The position numbers and the translations under genes were made by a program. A model generated the notes under the pieces. The model was not told the origin of the DNA, did no database searches, and saw only the letters and a list, made by a program, of their open reading frames with translations. From the NCBI GenBank assembly GCA_947179485.1, contig OX359246.1:14570001-14634000 (forward strand): a stretch of DNA of 64,000 nt. Direction: 5' to 3'. This DNA is from Allacma fusca (lineage: Eukaryota > Arthropoda > Collembola > Symphypleona > Sminthuridae). Positions 35,011 to 47,180 of this stretch are shown one piece after another; position 1 is the first letter of the stretch; each line of letters starts with the position of its first letter.

Positions 35011-36367
35011 CAGTGTACTCTCGCTATAAGAGCACCCCTAAAAGTACTCCAAAAGTGATCTTATAACGGTACGCTCCTATAAGGAACATGTATCTAAATA
35101 CTGTAAGGAATAATTATTATGATGGCTCAATGCTACTCCTTACAATAAGAAATACAGCTTTATTAAAGGAAATAACGCACAACAATTGAGAAGGCTAAAA
35201 TGCACCACAAAGCCTATATATTATTATTAAGGTAACTTAAATAGCTATAACACACTGTAATGCCAATAAGACCTGGAAACAATCAATCATTATTAATTCA
35301 ATCTGAATATGCGAAAACTCACTACTGAGATTCTCAGTAGAGAGCGACTGAATTTTAGGTTAGAGAGTCTCAGAACCCAAAAGGAGTATGATCTTCCATT
35401 TCGTCTCACTGTCATCACCAACAGAAACCTACAGTTTCATTGGTCACAATAGCAGAGATCCAATAGTTTTACATTTAATATATTGGTAAAATAATATATA
35501 CTACAGTAAGCTAACAATAAGTTGTTAACATCGTAGCCATAGAGACAAGTAAAGGACTATGCAAGAAAATTCTTTACAATACATTACAGTACTGGTTTAC
35601 ACTATAAAAGTGCGCTAAATAAGATATTACTTAACAGTACTAAAGATTCCAGTTCCAGTTTTTATGTGTAAATAATTTCGTATTATTCAATGAATTTTTG
35701 GTTGGAATGAAACTGGGCCTGGCCTGTACAGACATCATTGCGAGATTTTTGTCTACAATATTTTTATTTCCACCAAAGAATCCTTTATATGAATTCTTAC
35801 AAATGAGCCAATGCTTTTGTTTTTTCAACCAAAAGCAAACCGTGCAAGGTTGTAATATGAGGAATTATAACTGACTCATTACTGTATGAATAAAACTCAA
35901 TCAACACTCAATGTTTTTGCCAGTAATACGTGAAACAATATTGTGGTTCATTTCGATACCCTCAGTTGCGAGCTAAAATCAAGTACTTGTTACTTTCGGT
36001 GTATATGAGGCTTGTATTGTTTGACGCAGATATACCTACAAGGTTATAGATGGGCATTATAACCTCTTTTGCCCTACATATGAGACGTTGTGTATACTAC
36101 TCCGTCGTCACCAATTCCACTACACTGTAGACATTGGCGCGTTCTATGCAAACGTTTCATAATCGTTTCTATGTCAGCTCATATGCTCTTATGAAGGATT
36201 TTTCTGACGCGAAGAAGTAAAATGTCAGATCTTACATCGGAAATGATCAATAAACAGTGCTCTTACAGGGAACAATTGCACCACTACAATCCCATTGGGA
36301 GGACCTGGGAGTGCTCTTATACAGAACATGCTCTTATACCGAGGCCTCTTATAGCGAGAGTAAACTG
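35011..36367. mobile_element. Tc1/mariner-class, pogo/Tigger-like non-autonomous element
   Basis: Ends CAGTGTACTCTCGCTATAAG and complement with one change, flanked on both sides by TA (35009-35010, 36368-36369). Subterminal AAGAGCACC/GTGCTCTTATA words extend the inverted repeat. The CAGT...CTCTCGCTATAA pattern is typical of pogo/Tigger elements. 1357 bp; no DDE transposase was recognised inside. Confidence 0.8.
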
Positions 36368-36369
36368 TA

Positions 36370-38404
36370 GAGTGAACATATTTAGCCACAAAATTTAGTT
36401 TCGTTAATAATTACTTGGCTAGTGCCAGGCCTGGTTTAAGGCAACACTAGACGGAACATTAGTAGGGCAATAATTTAAACATTATTTCCAAAGGAATTTA
36501 TTTTGTTAATATTGTTAGAGTAATTTCAACCATGTTTGTGGTGACTTCTTTGATTCCAATTTTAGCTATCATAATCCACTCCGAATTTTCTTAAATGACA
36601 AACTTCTGCCTAGCGAGAATTGAGGTTGCGTATACATTGATATTTATTTTAATGTTTGGAAAATAAATTACCGATTAATTAATTATGTATCCATTTAATT
36701 TTTTTATTTGTTGTAACAATCCAAATCTATTCCCTACCTTACTATCAATATTTAATATTGTGTGAAGATTACATATACAAGGCATTATTATATGAGCATT
36801 CATGTATGTATGTACATTGGCACGTGTCATTTGCCCACACGTCCTACCTCGCGCGTTCCTGTCTATTCTTGTCTCAACAGGAATAATCCTGTCTCAACCT
36901 GCACTCACAATCCTTACCATTGCAGGGCCTGAGAATACACACTCTCATGCCCACGAGAACTCTTCCTCCGACTCTCACCCTTTACACACCTAACTATCTC
37001 TTCTCTCCCTCTTTATACATTCGGACTTTCTTGAATAAATACTCTCTTCTTTCCTATTCTACAACGTCGTTATTCTCATCATTCATTTTCCATTCACGCT
37101 ACCTCACGAGAATAATACAAATATCAATAAGTTTCACTTCCCTTGATTGTACTCCGTATGCGCATACAAAGAAGCTTGCAATCTCCGCAGCGACTATGTC
37201 TGTTTTAATCATGCCACAGGTTGAATTTTTAATAAATCCCCTTAAGCGTCATTTCCCTTAAAATTTTTAAATTTTGTGAGGGAGCCAGAAATAAGGAAAT
37301 CCTAGGGGTCATGTCTTTATTTCCTTTTACAAATCCTTTACAACTATGAGATATGATAGTTGTAAAGGTAAGGTTGCTGGTAATATATTCTAATAATCAA
37401 AGTAAATCTTAACAATATAAAAAACTAATTGAGGGTAATTATCATTTATACAGAGTAAAAAGATACGGCAAATCAAAAATAAATAGATGTGATGCCTTTT
37501 CAAATTCAGTGGCAAGTCGTTCTGAAACCATGTATTTGCATTACTTTCAATTAGTAAGAAATCCTAATATAAAAAACCACATTGACTTACTTAAAAAAAT
37601 ATATTTCTTCCACCTACTAATGAAAGATGCCTTTTGATTATTTGTCTCCCCTCAGACTTATTTAAATTTTTAAATTAAGTCACCTTTACATCAGTCCTCC
37701 TTCCTAATGTCGAGCCCTCATATATTATAAAATTTTAGAAATGCTATGAAAACTAAATCGTGAAACGAAGTTGTCTTGATTAGCAGCATGCATCGTCGCA
37801 TATGTACGTATGAATGTGATGGGCAGCTCATACAAATATTTAATAGCATTTACACTTCCGCCCTGTATTTCATTCATAATGCATCATCCTTATGTTGCCT
37901 TTACATAGTAAAACATCCGTATAAAGTCGTCGTTACCGATATTGGAAACTCGTATTTAAATTTGTGAAAAGCGGATTTCTGAAAAAATGATATACAATTA
38001 GCAAATTTATATAATTAGCTACTGGTGTGAAAGCTGTAGGGAAAACTAAAGGGAAAAAACCGGTAAACAGTTGAGCTTCAAGCTAAGAATTGACTTCTTT
38101 CTATTACGTGGAAAGTATGTAATTATGTAAAGTTACTAAAATTAAATCAGCAAAGCACCTGAACTTTTCTCCTTTATATAAAACGATTATTATTCGGCAC
38201 ATGGCATATATGTATATATCTACATAGTTATATAAATTCAAAGCAGAAAAAAAGTCATGAGGTAGCTCAAAAGTTCATAGCCAAATTAAATAGGAGTGTC
38301 TTGTTTTTTCCCAAAACGAATGAATTATTACATTTTCATTATGCTCGAAAAGAAAAATTACAATTGTCACATTGCAACCCACGTGCACATTTCAAATTCC
38401 AACT
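36370..38404. other. Intergenic, no gene supported
   Basis: AT-rich. A pyrimidine-rich stretch at 36830-37130 with AATAAA at about 37030 has no partner or coding motif. The last part (about 38000-38400) is the 3' flank of GR2. Confidence 0.5.
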
Positions 38405-40025
38405 TTAGATATCCTTGTAGGTCACAACAACATTCACAGAATTAACGAAAATAATAGAGACCATAGTGAGAACCAAATTGTAGTCCGCATAATAGAACGC
38501 CCCTATTGTAACCCTCAATGGCTGGCATGACCTGCAGAACTTTCGAAACCACAAAGGATCCGTTTTTCTCTTCCAAGACTCCATAGACTCCCTTGAAATT
38601 TCATACACCCGAGCCAGGTGCTTGAACAAGATGCAAAGAAGAAAGATTAGAAACCCCCCTGCAAAGAATCCTCTAATTTGATGTAATGCAACAGCATTAA
38701 ACATATTCGCCACCGAAAATATTACAAAGAACAATTGAGCTCCTAAAGCCCAATATCCAAAACTTTCATTGAATAATTTCTGAATGATTTTCAGCTCGTG
38801 ATACCAATGAAAGATTCCTTCGTTTGTCATGGCGGTTTTGGGATTCCATGTTAATGATGTAACTCTATTTTAAAACATCGAAAATATGAAAATAATAATT
38901 ATGGCCAACATACTTTTAGACTGTATTTAAATTACAAGTATTATTCCATATAATTACCTCAAGCCCTTTATTACAGGGAGCACTGCTTCCACGTAGCAGA
39001 TGACAGTAACCATGTTAAATACGGGCATGAAGTATTGCACAATGTTAATGTAGCTGTTCAAAGCAGCGTGTAGTAGAATAATACCCTTTTTTAACTTCCG
39101 GGGTTGTAATGCCATGGACGTGAGGAACATGGGAGCCTCCGGACGTTTCAGAGCTCCTAATGTATTTCCCAAGGCGAACAGTGTAGAAGGTATCATTACA
39201 AGTGAAATCATTCGGATCAATTTTTTGTCACCTTTATTTGATGCCCGCTTAGTTTTTCCAAAGCCGTGGCGTAATTTGTCTTTCGATTCTGTGAAGAACA
39301 CAATTGCGAATTTATTATTTACAAAATTCTAAATAGGAATATGTGACTACAAATACTTTGCAAAGCAGTATGTACACAGTACTAGAAACATTTCAGTGTA
39401 CTATAGATATCTGACTACATATTCTCGTGTAAGAAAAATTAGCATGTGTCAGTAAAGTGAAATTTCGGGTCATTAAAAGACAAGCACTATTATCAAAGGT
39501 CCTGTACTGTCAGAGTGCAAATTAAGTGTGTTTTAACGATACTGATAGGAATCCTATTATGTTCCATAGAGTCTGGTATAACATCAGGACAAACTTGACC
39601 ATGTGTTGTTTCGGAAATTTAAAAGCGTAAAATTAAGGAATAATAATAATTACATTACCGTGAAATGTGTTCGTTAGCTGAACGAAGCTGTTGACAAGCA
39701 TAGGGAAATTCTGACAGTAGGCAAATGTATTGATGGCATTGTAACCCATGCCCAGGAAGGACGTGATCATGTACAGCAACTGGAATTTCTGACTTGTGGG
39801 CAATCTAGTACTTTGAGCAATGCCATAGGACCTCACAATCAAAAATATCTGATACAGTGCCATGCAAAGTAATTGAATGGAGTATTTTGTCATGGACCAA
39901 AACGTTTTCTTCTTTATAAATTTTTTGGCTCTCTTATCCCAAACCCATTTGTAGGGGAAGAGGTTGATTGCGCTGGAGAAGCGAATGATTCCTTTGTAAT
40001 ATTTCAAAGATGACTCTCCAAGCAT
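38405..40025 (-). CDS. Gustatory-receptor-like 7TM protein GR2
   Basis: Three exons, 40025-39659, 39288-38958 and 38864-38405, phases 1 and 2, introns 370 and 93 bp, all GT-AG; total 1158 nt, 385 aa. Seven hydrophobic segments: KYSIQLLCMALYQIFLIV (about 47-64), LLYMITSFLGMGYNAINTF (about 84-102), IRMISLVMIPSTLFALGN, YINIVQYFMPVFNMVTVIC, ALGAQLFFVIFSVANMFNA, FFAGGFLIFLLCILF and VLTMVSIIFVNSVNVVV, ending VTYKDI. The CQPLRVTIGAFYYAD loop and terminal TY are the hallmark of arthropod gustatory-type ligand-gated channels in a form I associate with springtails. Length (about 385) is normal. Intact, unlike many neighbours. It is the paralogue of GR1 and lies in copy B of a duplication. Ligand unknown; an odorant-receptor-like name is possible in automated annotation. 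Confidence 0.82.
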
Positions 40026-40029
40026 TTTA

Positions 40030-41147
40030 GAGTTGATATTTCCAAAGTGTTAAAGGCTGGAATGAAATTCTAGAACTACTGAAGATCTGTAGGATATATG
40101 GAATAAGCGTTCCATACTAACGAATGTATCGCACTTTTAAGTGATGTATGATTTTAGCTATTCACAGAGCGTGTCTGTTATTAAATATTAATTGGTGGAA
40201 TAATTCATGCATTATTTCTCGAAACTACAAAGAGTGCATATATGGTGTCAGAGCTGTACATGTAATATCTAATAATAAAATCATGTGGGGTTTATACACC
40301 GACTTCTACCTTTAAAGTCTTGTAGAGTTTTTCTACACATGTAATAAATTACAGGTTTTAATCAGTCTCTCTCTCTTCTCTCTGGTCAATAAAATATGAA
40401 AAGCTAAAGCTCTTTAATTGCCATTGAGGAGTAACTGAGCAAGTGTTGTATCGACCCATGTAAAGCATTCATAAATTTATTGTAAACGTTGCAACATACT
40501 GAATTTCCTTTCGGTTAGAAAGTATTAATGCTACATCAGCAATATATTTAAACATGCATTTCCAGAATGTGTCCCCATATTTTATGTAATTATATAAACA
40601 TAAAATATAGCATATTGAACTATCATTTTCTATTTATTGTAGTTGAATCTGAATGTATGTATATACTTTAAAATAGAATTGCTAATATTAAATTGACGGA
40701 TGTTTTAAATTCGAATGATTTAAAAATTTTAAATTAATTTTCAGATAATTTCCAACCATGTGCCGAGTTCAAAGTCAGAAAATATGTACACGTTAGGTTG
40801 ACTCAAACTACAATATTTGCGTGGTTTATAGTGACTCTATACGCATGCGTAGCGTTTGTACTCCATACCTTCAAACGTTCAAACGGGGTTTAAAATGTTC
40901 GCATGGTTCAAAAAATACGGTAGCGGGAAAATCCGGAGGGGATAATAATACGCCGATCTCACGGTGAAATTGTGTTGTGTTTGGATTTTTAGTTCTCAAG
41001 TCAGTTCATAATGCTATGGGGAGCAGTATCCGTCATTGCTAACATACTTGTCATAATTAATTTTGATATCTGAAAAACGGAGAAAATTTATTATTGAATG
41101 CACCTTTTATTACATATGCACGATCAACAAAGATCGAACGAGTTTAG
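40030..41147. other. Intergenic between GR2 and the Cys-rich gene
   Basis: The GR2 5' flank (to about 40480) is shared with 3563-4000. The remainder is AT-rich with no recognised feature. Confidence 0.5.
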
Positions 41148-41783
41148 TCATGTTTGTATGAGACAAAAATCTTTGATCATACCTCGATTGCAGAGTTTCG
41201 CCATGCACCAAAGGTGACATTTTGTAACTGTCCAGCCATTACGGAGGCAAAGAGGAGGGAAAAACCGTTGATCCGTACAGTTTTTGTTTCTTGGAATGTG
41301 CTCTATTGTGGTGTTTTTTAATTGACCAAAATAAGTTTGATTGCTACAAGTTACCCAATGGCTGGCGGTACAGTTCCCGGCCCAGTCCAGCCTTACTTTC
41401 TTGTCCTCCTCCGTTTCTAATGAGCTCGGCTCTGGTGTTCCCAACGGTCCGACAAAATTTACTTTCTTGGGGTCAGCAGATACATTGAAGGAATAATTAT
41501 TATTCGTTGGATAACTCTCAACTGAGTTATTCAAATTGCTTTTATGCTCAATAATTCCAATTTTTGAAGTTGTTGAATGGTTTAAGTTACTCGAATTTCC
41601 ATCCAATGATAATGCATTCCCGTTAACTTGTCCAACAATACAGGGAAATTGTAGGGAGAGTTGAAGAATTACTGTAATTTTCAAGTCAGCCTTGTAACTG
41701 AAAGATTTATAAACACCTTTCATCTCGAATGCAGACTTCACTATATTTCTGAGGACATTTCGACAGCTCTCTTCAATTCCCAT
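41148..41783 (-). CDS. Unknown Cys-rich, N-glycosylation-rich secreted protein
   Basis: Single open frame of 211 aa; a TAA lies directly before the ATG in frame, which supports the start. A hydrophobic stretch ITVILQLSLQFPCIV at about residues 36-50 could act as a signal or anchor, especially if translation starts at the internal Met near 21. Then comes a low-complexity Asn/Ser-rich segment with about eight N-x-S/T sites (NSSN, NHST, NNSV, NYSF, NVSA, NCTA, NQTY, NTTI), and a C-terminal region with paired cysteines (NCTASHWVTC, NKNCTDQ, PPLCLRN, CHLWCMAKLC). I do not recognise the family. Its pairing with a gustatory-receptor gene is kept in both duplication copies, but the copy at 4120-4380 is dead. 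It could be one exon of a larger gene. Confidence 0.5.
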   Translation of the reverse strand: MGIEESCRNVLRNIVKSAFEMKGVYKSFSYKADLKITVILQLSLQFPCIVGQVNGNALSLDGNSSNLNHSTTSKIGIIEHKSNLNNSVESYPTNNNYSFNVSADPKKVNFVGPLGTPEPSSLETEEDKKVRLDWAGNCTASHWVTCSNQTYFGQLKNTTIEHIPRNKNCTDQRFFPPLCLRNGWTVTKCHLWCMAKLCNRGMIKDFCLIQT

Positions 41784-42720
41784 TTAAATCCCGTAGGATT
41801 CAAATACTTGGGCGTGTCATGTGTAATCTCATACTGCCATGTTTTTTTTATTAATGCCTGTATATTACTATCAAATTCACAAATTTAACTGGTTGCATTA
41901 CAAGTTAAAATTTGCAGTATGTATGTATATTGTTTAGCTCGATGTGGGTTTCGAACATTGTAATTTTTAAATATTGCCTCAATTTGAGAACACAATAAAA
42001 GGGAGTACATGTAACTTTAAATGCAATTGTTAGCATGTGCAATTTCCAGTTCGTGATAAATGTAGGAAAACGCGATCTGTGCGTATGATTTTTCCTCCAA
42101 AGCTTAAACACTTTCAAAATAGCTAATTTATTGAAAAGTCCAGTTGAAACATGTAGGAAAATACGACACAAAGCAAATAACTTGCAAATTTTATGAACGA
42201 ACTTCCTGGCTTGAAGTGACATTTGAACAAATTATCTGGGAGTAATTTTGTCAAGTATCAATTTTAAGCTGCTCTTTGTGAATTAAATTAAAATTTGGCA
42301 TAATTACGTTAGTTTAAATATTTTAAATTGTATGGATATTGCTTTCCTTCCCATCGCTATATTCTCGTTCTAGTATTATTATAAGTTCAATTCATTAGGG
42401 CTGTTTTGGGGGAAACTGGCTGAAAAAAATCCAGCATTGGCAGCGGAACCATATTGAGTGTTAAAGTTCTAAAAAGTGTTTTCATTTTTACAGGAGCTTG
42501 ATATTTGGGCTTTCAAAGTGTTTCCGCATTGAGTGCTAGATAAGTTCATACTTTCATGCATTATATGTAGTGCGGCAGTAATTAGCTTCATTACCAGATC
42601 TTACCTGACTAACATGCCAATTTTAATGAAAAGTACATTCAAATTTTTTAATTGTTGTCATTCTGCTTTGAAATCTGCTTCGATTTATTAAATTCCAAAA
42701 ATATTGTCATATTATTGACT
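41784..42720. other. Intergenic; junction of the two duplications
   Basis: Up to about 42360 belongs to the receptor duplication; from about 42395 begins the esterase duplication unit. An AATAAA on the minus strand at 42689-42684, about 32 nt past the esterase stop, is a likely polyadenylation signal. Confidence 0.55.
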
Positions 42721-45700
42721 TCACCATTTCAAAATACTGGTTAACGTTTCCACTCTTTCCTCAAATGGTTCCTGTATAACTTTCGGTGTTTCTGACAACT
42801 CGAAATAGTGAAGCTTACCAGGAGTATGTTTCTGTTTCGTCCACTTCACACCACGGAACTCCATTTTCTCACTAAAAGAATTAATAATATTTTAAAATAA
42901 ATATTGCCAAATAGAATACGTTTGCAAGAGAATTTTCAGGAGTACAAAAATATAATTAATTACTCGTCAGTAGCAAACTGGACCCAAAGTTTGACCATGT
43001 CTTTAGAAAACTTGTAATCAGCCGAGTCATCCTTTTGAACGTCGAAAATCCCGTTCAGTACAAAAAGCATTGCAATATCGTCGCCATGACAGACGCCTAA
43101 AACATATTCCATTTGAATTAATCTTACTTCATAAACATAGAGAACTAAAAACGGGTCACTCAAAATTACCGTAGTCATGAGGCTTAGTTCCGAGAATACT
43201 GTTGAAGATAGATTTGGCAATGAAGATGCCAAACTCAATTAAAATTGGATATCTATCCTGAAGTCCTGCAATTAGTGTGGCCATAGAAGGTCCGCCATGA
43301 CGATTGTAGTAGTACAAATACACAGGCATATACGGTTTCTGAACCCAAAAGGTATAGCTGGCATGATGGTTGAAAAAACTGTCTGAAAATAATTGTGTAT
43401 ATTTTTTGAATTTTTGCTCCTTTGTCATAGGTTCAGCAGACTTTGGGAAATATAAATTCCGTATTTTTGCAGCTTTAGCCTCCGCATCAGGTGTATCCTT
43501 GGGAAAGCCAAAAGAGCGAAGTACATTTTCAGTCCAATTATCTTCGTAGGCTTGCATTGCTGCTTCGGATTTAAGGAACTCTGTTTACAAATGTGAAAGA
43601 ATTTTATTTCAAAAATTACATAATTACCAAAGGTGGAACCGCTTTGAATCAAACTAAATTTACACCTAACGCTGATATCAGTCCCTCATCAGCAGTGACC
43701 CCGGACATCCATGGAATGCGATGGAATTTGCGTTCTTTTACTGCATCCAAAGGGTGCTGGGCCAAAAATGTTTCTTCGTCATCAATAGCTTCAACGCTGG
43801 GTCTCAACCAGTGGCCATCCTTGTGGGGGTGGAAAACGTCGGATTTATCCTGTAATGATAACATTTAAAAAATAGCTCCTCTTGAAGAGAAACAAAATCT
43901 ACAAACAAAGAGAATATTTTATGGTAGAGAGCCTGCATCAAAATAACGCAAAAAGGTTGCACTTACGATCTCAATATTCCCAGCTTTTATCAAATCTTCA
44001 ACACTTTTCTCTCTCAAGCATTGAGCTAGCTGAGCGGAATTCCCAGTTGGACAATTCAGTTCCGCAGCAAATTTTTCCGTGTACTTTTTGGCTACCTCCG
44101 TGGTATCAGAGCCCCAGGGTTGAGAAGCTACGCCACTCTGCGAGATCACTTTTTGGAACAATCCCTTCGTAGAGGGTGATAGCAACAAGTAGTGAGTACT
44201 TCCACCGCTGTTGGTGAAATTTTACATTTAATAAAACAATCGATACAGCACACTTGTACAATAATATACTGATTTATGCATCAAGTCGTTTCAAGTCATT
44301 AATTTAGAGCCATTTGTCATGCTTGAAATTTATTATTTTCGTAGAACTTACCCAGCGGATTCCCCAAAAACAGTTATTTTATTGGAATCCCCCCCGAAAG
44401 CCCCTATGTTTTCTTTGACCCATTTGAGTGCCAGTACTTGATCCTTTAAACCCATGTTTCCTCGAATATTTTTATCACCCGTATTTAGGAAACCTACATA
44501 AAACATTTTATTTATACTCTTCATCACAAGGGTAATAGATTTGATCTTTCGTGTGAAACTAATTTGGAAAATAATCACGATAAATTGTACCTAAAGCATT
44601 CAAGCGGTAATTAATCGTTACAACGACCACTTCCTCATCCATGAAAAAATTCGGCTTGTATTCAGCATTATTCCCGTATTGGTAACCACCGCCATGAACC
44701 CACACCATTACAGGAAGAAGTTTGTGGAGTGTGATCTTATTAGGCATTTCATTTTACAAGGCTTTTATCAATAAAGAGAATCTCGCTAGCACTATATATC
44801 TACATAATACCGTGTGTTCTAGACATATGGGGCTTGTTCTATGATTTTGTTGTAAGTATATTGGGATCATTTACTGATTTATACTCAATCCTTTCCCATC
44901 CCCCATCAACCCATATACAGATAGGGGTCAATGTCAGAGAGCATTGGATTATTTCATAAAAAACCTGCCTGTAAAATACGTTCCTATGTCTTAAAAATTA
45001 AGTGAAAGTGCTCCCCTTTGGATCGGTAAGGTCAAACGGCATTGCCCAGATATTTTAAACTCCAACAAACATTGAAACACTGTCCCGATTTGAAATTATT
45101 TGTTTTTTTATTTTTGATTTATGAAGCTGATTTACGATTTTGTGGCAGAATCTTGCTCCACATTTTTCACGTCTGTGTCAATCGAATTACTCAACGTAGG
45201 AAACTTATACGTTGTGCTTGTTTCAAAGCACTTTAAATTTGATAATATCGAGGTTTAATCTTTTTTTAAATTTGAAGTTTTTGAGTTAAAGTAATAAAAC
45301 AAATTTTGAAAATTATGTAAGAAAATTGGACAGCTAGTGAAGGAATTGAGTATTTTTTGACATTGGCCTCAACATCGGCTGACGGAAGATGGGCGATTTT
45401 CGAATATAGGAGTATATCAGAATGACACCATAAGCAACAACTCCTACTGCTTTCATGCTTCAGGAGCTTTCTTATAATTGTGTTATAGAGAGAGCGCACT
45501 GTATTGAATACATTCTTATAGTTCCGTCACTTACCTTTGGGGAATGAACGTTGAGCGACAAACAGTCCTGTCAAGTTAAAAATCATGTCATTAAGTACAA
45601 ATTTGCATGTAAGCATTTTTATTATACGTGTTGATATTTTAACTGCTCTGTTATTATTTTACAAACCTCATCACCACTGTAGACACTACCGTCCAGGGAA

Positions 45701-46099
45701 AACATACTTGGCTGCGGACATTGGGCTCCATAATTGCTCCCATCCCTGACTCCTTCCCATTTGTCCGCAGGTTGAGGACTCTGCACATTGTGAGTACACG
45801 GAGTTAAGTAAATTAAGCCATATGTACATAAATCAACGTTCACAATTTACAAGTTCAACAATTTTTACATTTGAGCAAAATTGTATTACCTGGAATCGAA
45901 GTTCCCCTACAGGTGGCTTTCCATAAGGAATTCCAAGCCACTCCTCAAAATCACTCCCATCCCTGGATTTGGATACAATTCCTTGAACTAATCCATTCTT
46001 GGTTTCCACAGTTCTCCCCCGTATTTTACTGGAAGGTCTCCGTATATACAAGGCTACTACTGCTATTACAATAGAGAGTATCACAAGTTTTTTGAACAT
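42721..46099 (-). CDS. Carboxylesterase 1 (CE-1), ten exons, intact
   Basis: Exons: 46099-45890, 45780-45667, 45567-45535, 44735-44591, 44493-44352, 44207-43967, 43849-43666, 43580-43170, 43096-42964, 42871-42721; every junction is GT-AG and in phase, total 1764 nt, 587 aa. Alpha/beta-hydrolase of the type-B carboxylesterase family, hydrolysing carboxylic esters (xenobiotic, lipid or pheromone esters). Seen: an N-terminal membrane anchor or signal [46 protein letters not shown]; oxyanion hole HGGG 133-136; nucleophile Ser213 in GESAG; Glu350 in TADEG; His497 in GVCHGD. So the triad is complete. The exon 7/8 junction uses donor TTAG|GTGTAA; read through, it would meet a stop, as also in CE-2. 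Length is normal. Catalytic in principle; substrate unknown. Confidence 0.92.
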
Positions 46100-47180
46100 A
46101 TTGACACTGGATTAAATAAATTACGTGAGTATAAATTGAAAAGTTAGCGTTCAAACTAGGATTAATAAAAGTCCCTAGGAAGGAGTTTTCATGCAACTGA
46201 TAAATCATTTTCGTTCACACATTCCTGTACAAACAATTAATACTGACAGACTTTTTGCATGGCTCAAGTGTTTTTGTCAGGAGATAAAAATTGTGTCCAT
46301 AATGATGAGTTATATGGAGCCCTAACGAGTGTTCATAAAAGTTGTCCTTGAATTTTTATAATAGTTATTATGATCATCACACATGATGTACTTACATAAT
46401 AACTATTTACGTGCTACTTATTTTTATCACATGAAAGATACTAAATATCCACTCGTTCCCTTGTATTGCTTCGATAACGTTAGATAATTTTGGGGGCGCG
46501 CTTAACTTATACGCTCAGCCTTATAATTACGAATTTGTCTGGCTATCAACTGGACCCAATCCACTCTGACTGTAGAAATCTTACAATTATATAAGTACAA
46601 TTACTGATCAATAGGAATAGTTAAAATATATATTGGGACGCATTTTAACGTTTTTCCTTCTCGCAAATAAATGTCCTTGTAACGGGGTGAATTTGTTCTA
46701 AATTAAGGGCTGAGCCTGGTACAAGAGTGGACGTTACGTAAAAATCATGCATGAAGATAAAGTTTTTACGTACAAGACTATATGCACTTGATGTACTACA
46801 AGCTCAAAGAAAAAAGGACTTGAACAATGTACTTAGCATCTTCACGTGCGTAAAATTCATCGCGATTAGCATCAGCTAAAAAATAATACAGGACAGAATT
46901 TGTATTCACTCAATATTCCAGGTACGTCTCTGTAGGACTCACTGAGAAGCAAGCATTTGTTTTAACAGGATCATTTATGTTGCACCTCATCTCTCACATG
47001 CAATGACAGGATTTGAGCACTGAATTTGACGGCTTCACTTAAAAGGATTTTTTCTTGAGTAATTGAAGTGGCCTTATAAATTTTGACCTTCGAAAATTTA
47101 TTGCACAATTTCAGGATATAGTCCTTTCTGGACAGGAAGTGTCCAGTCATCAAGGAAATTCTCGTTCCTTTATTTGTTAA
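46100..47180. other. Upstream flank of CE-1
   Basis: Shared with about 57130-58035, so part of the duplicated unit and likely to include the promoter; no motif can be assigned. No gene seen. Confidence 0.5.

Larger units (their letters stand above)
38687..42360. repeat. Segmental duplication, copy B
   Basis: Collinear with 1-4930. It lacks the transposons of copy A in receptor intron 1 but keeps about 1 kb (40500-41540), including the C-terminal two thirds of the secreted-protein gene, that copy A has lost. Confidence 0.85.

Noticed and set aside
36800-37260. Pyrimidine-rich segment with AATAAA that looks like a lone LTR
   Set aside because: No matching second copy, no coding remnant and no target duplication seen; composition alone is not enough.
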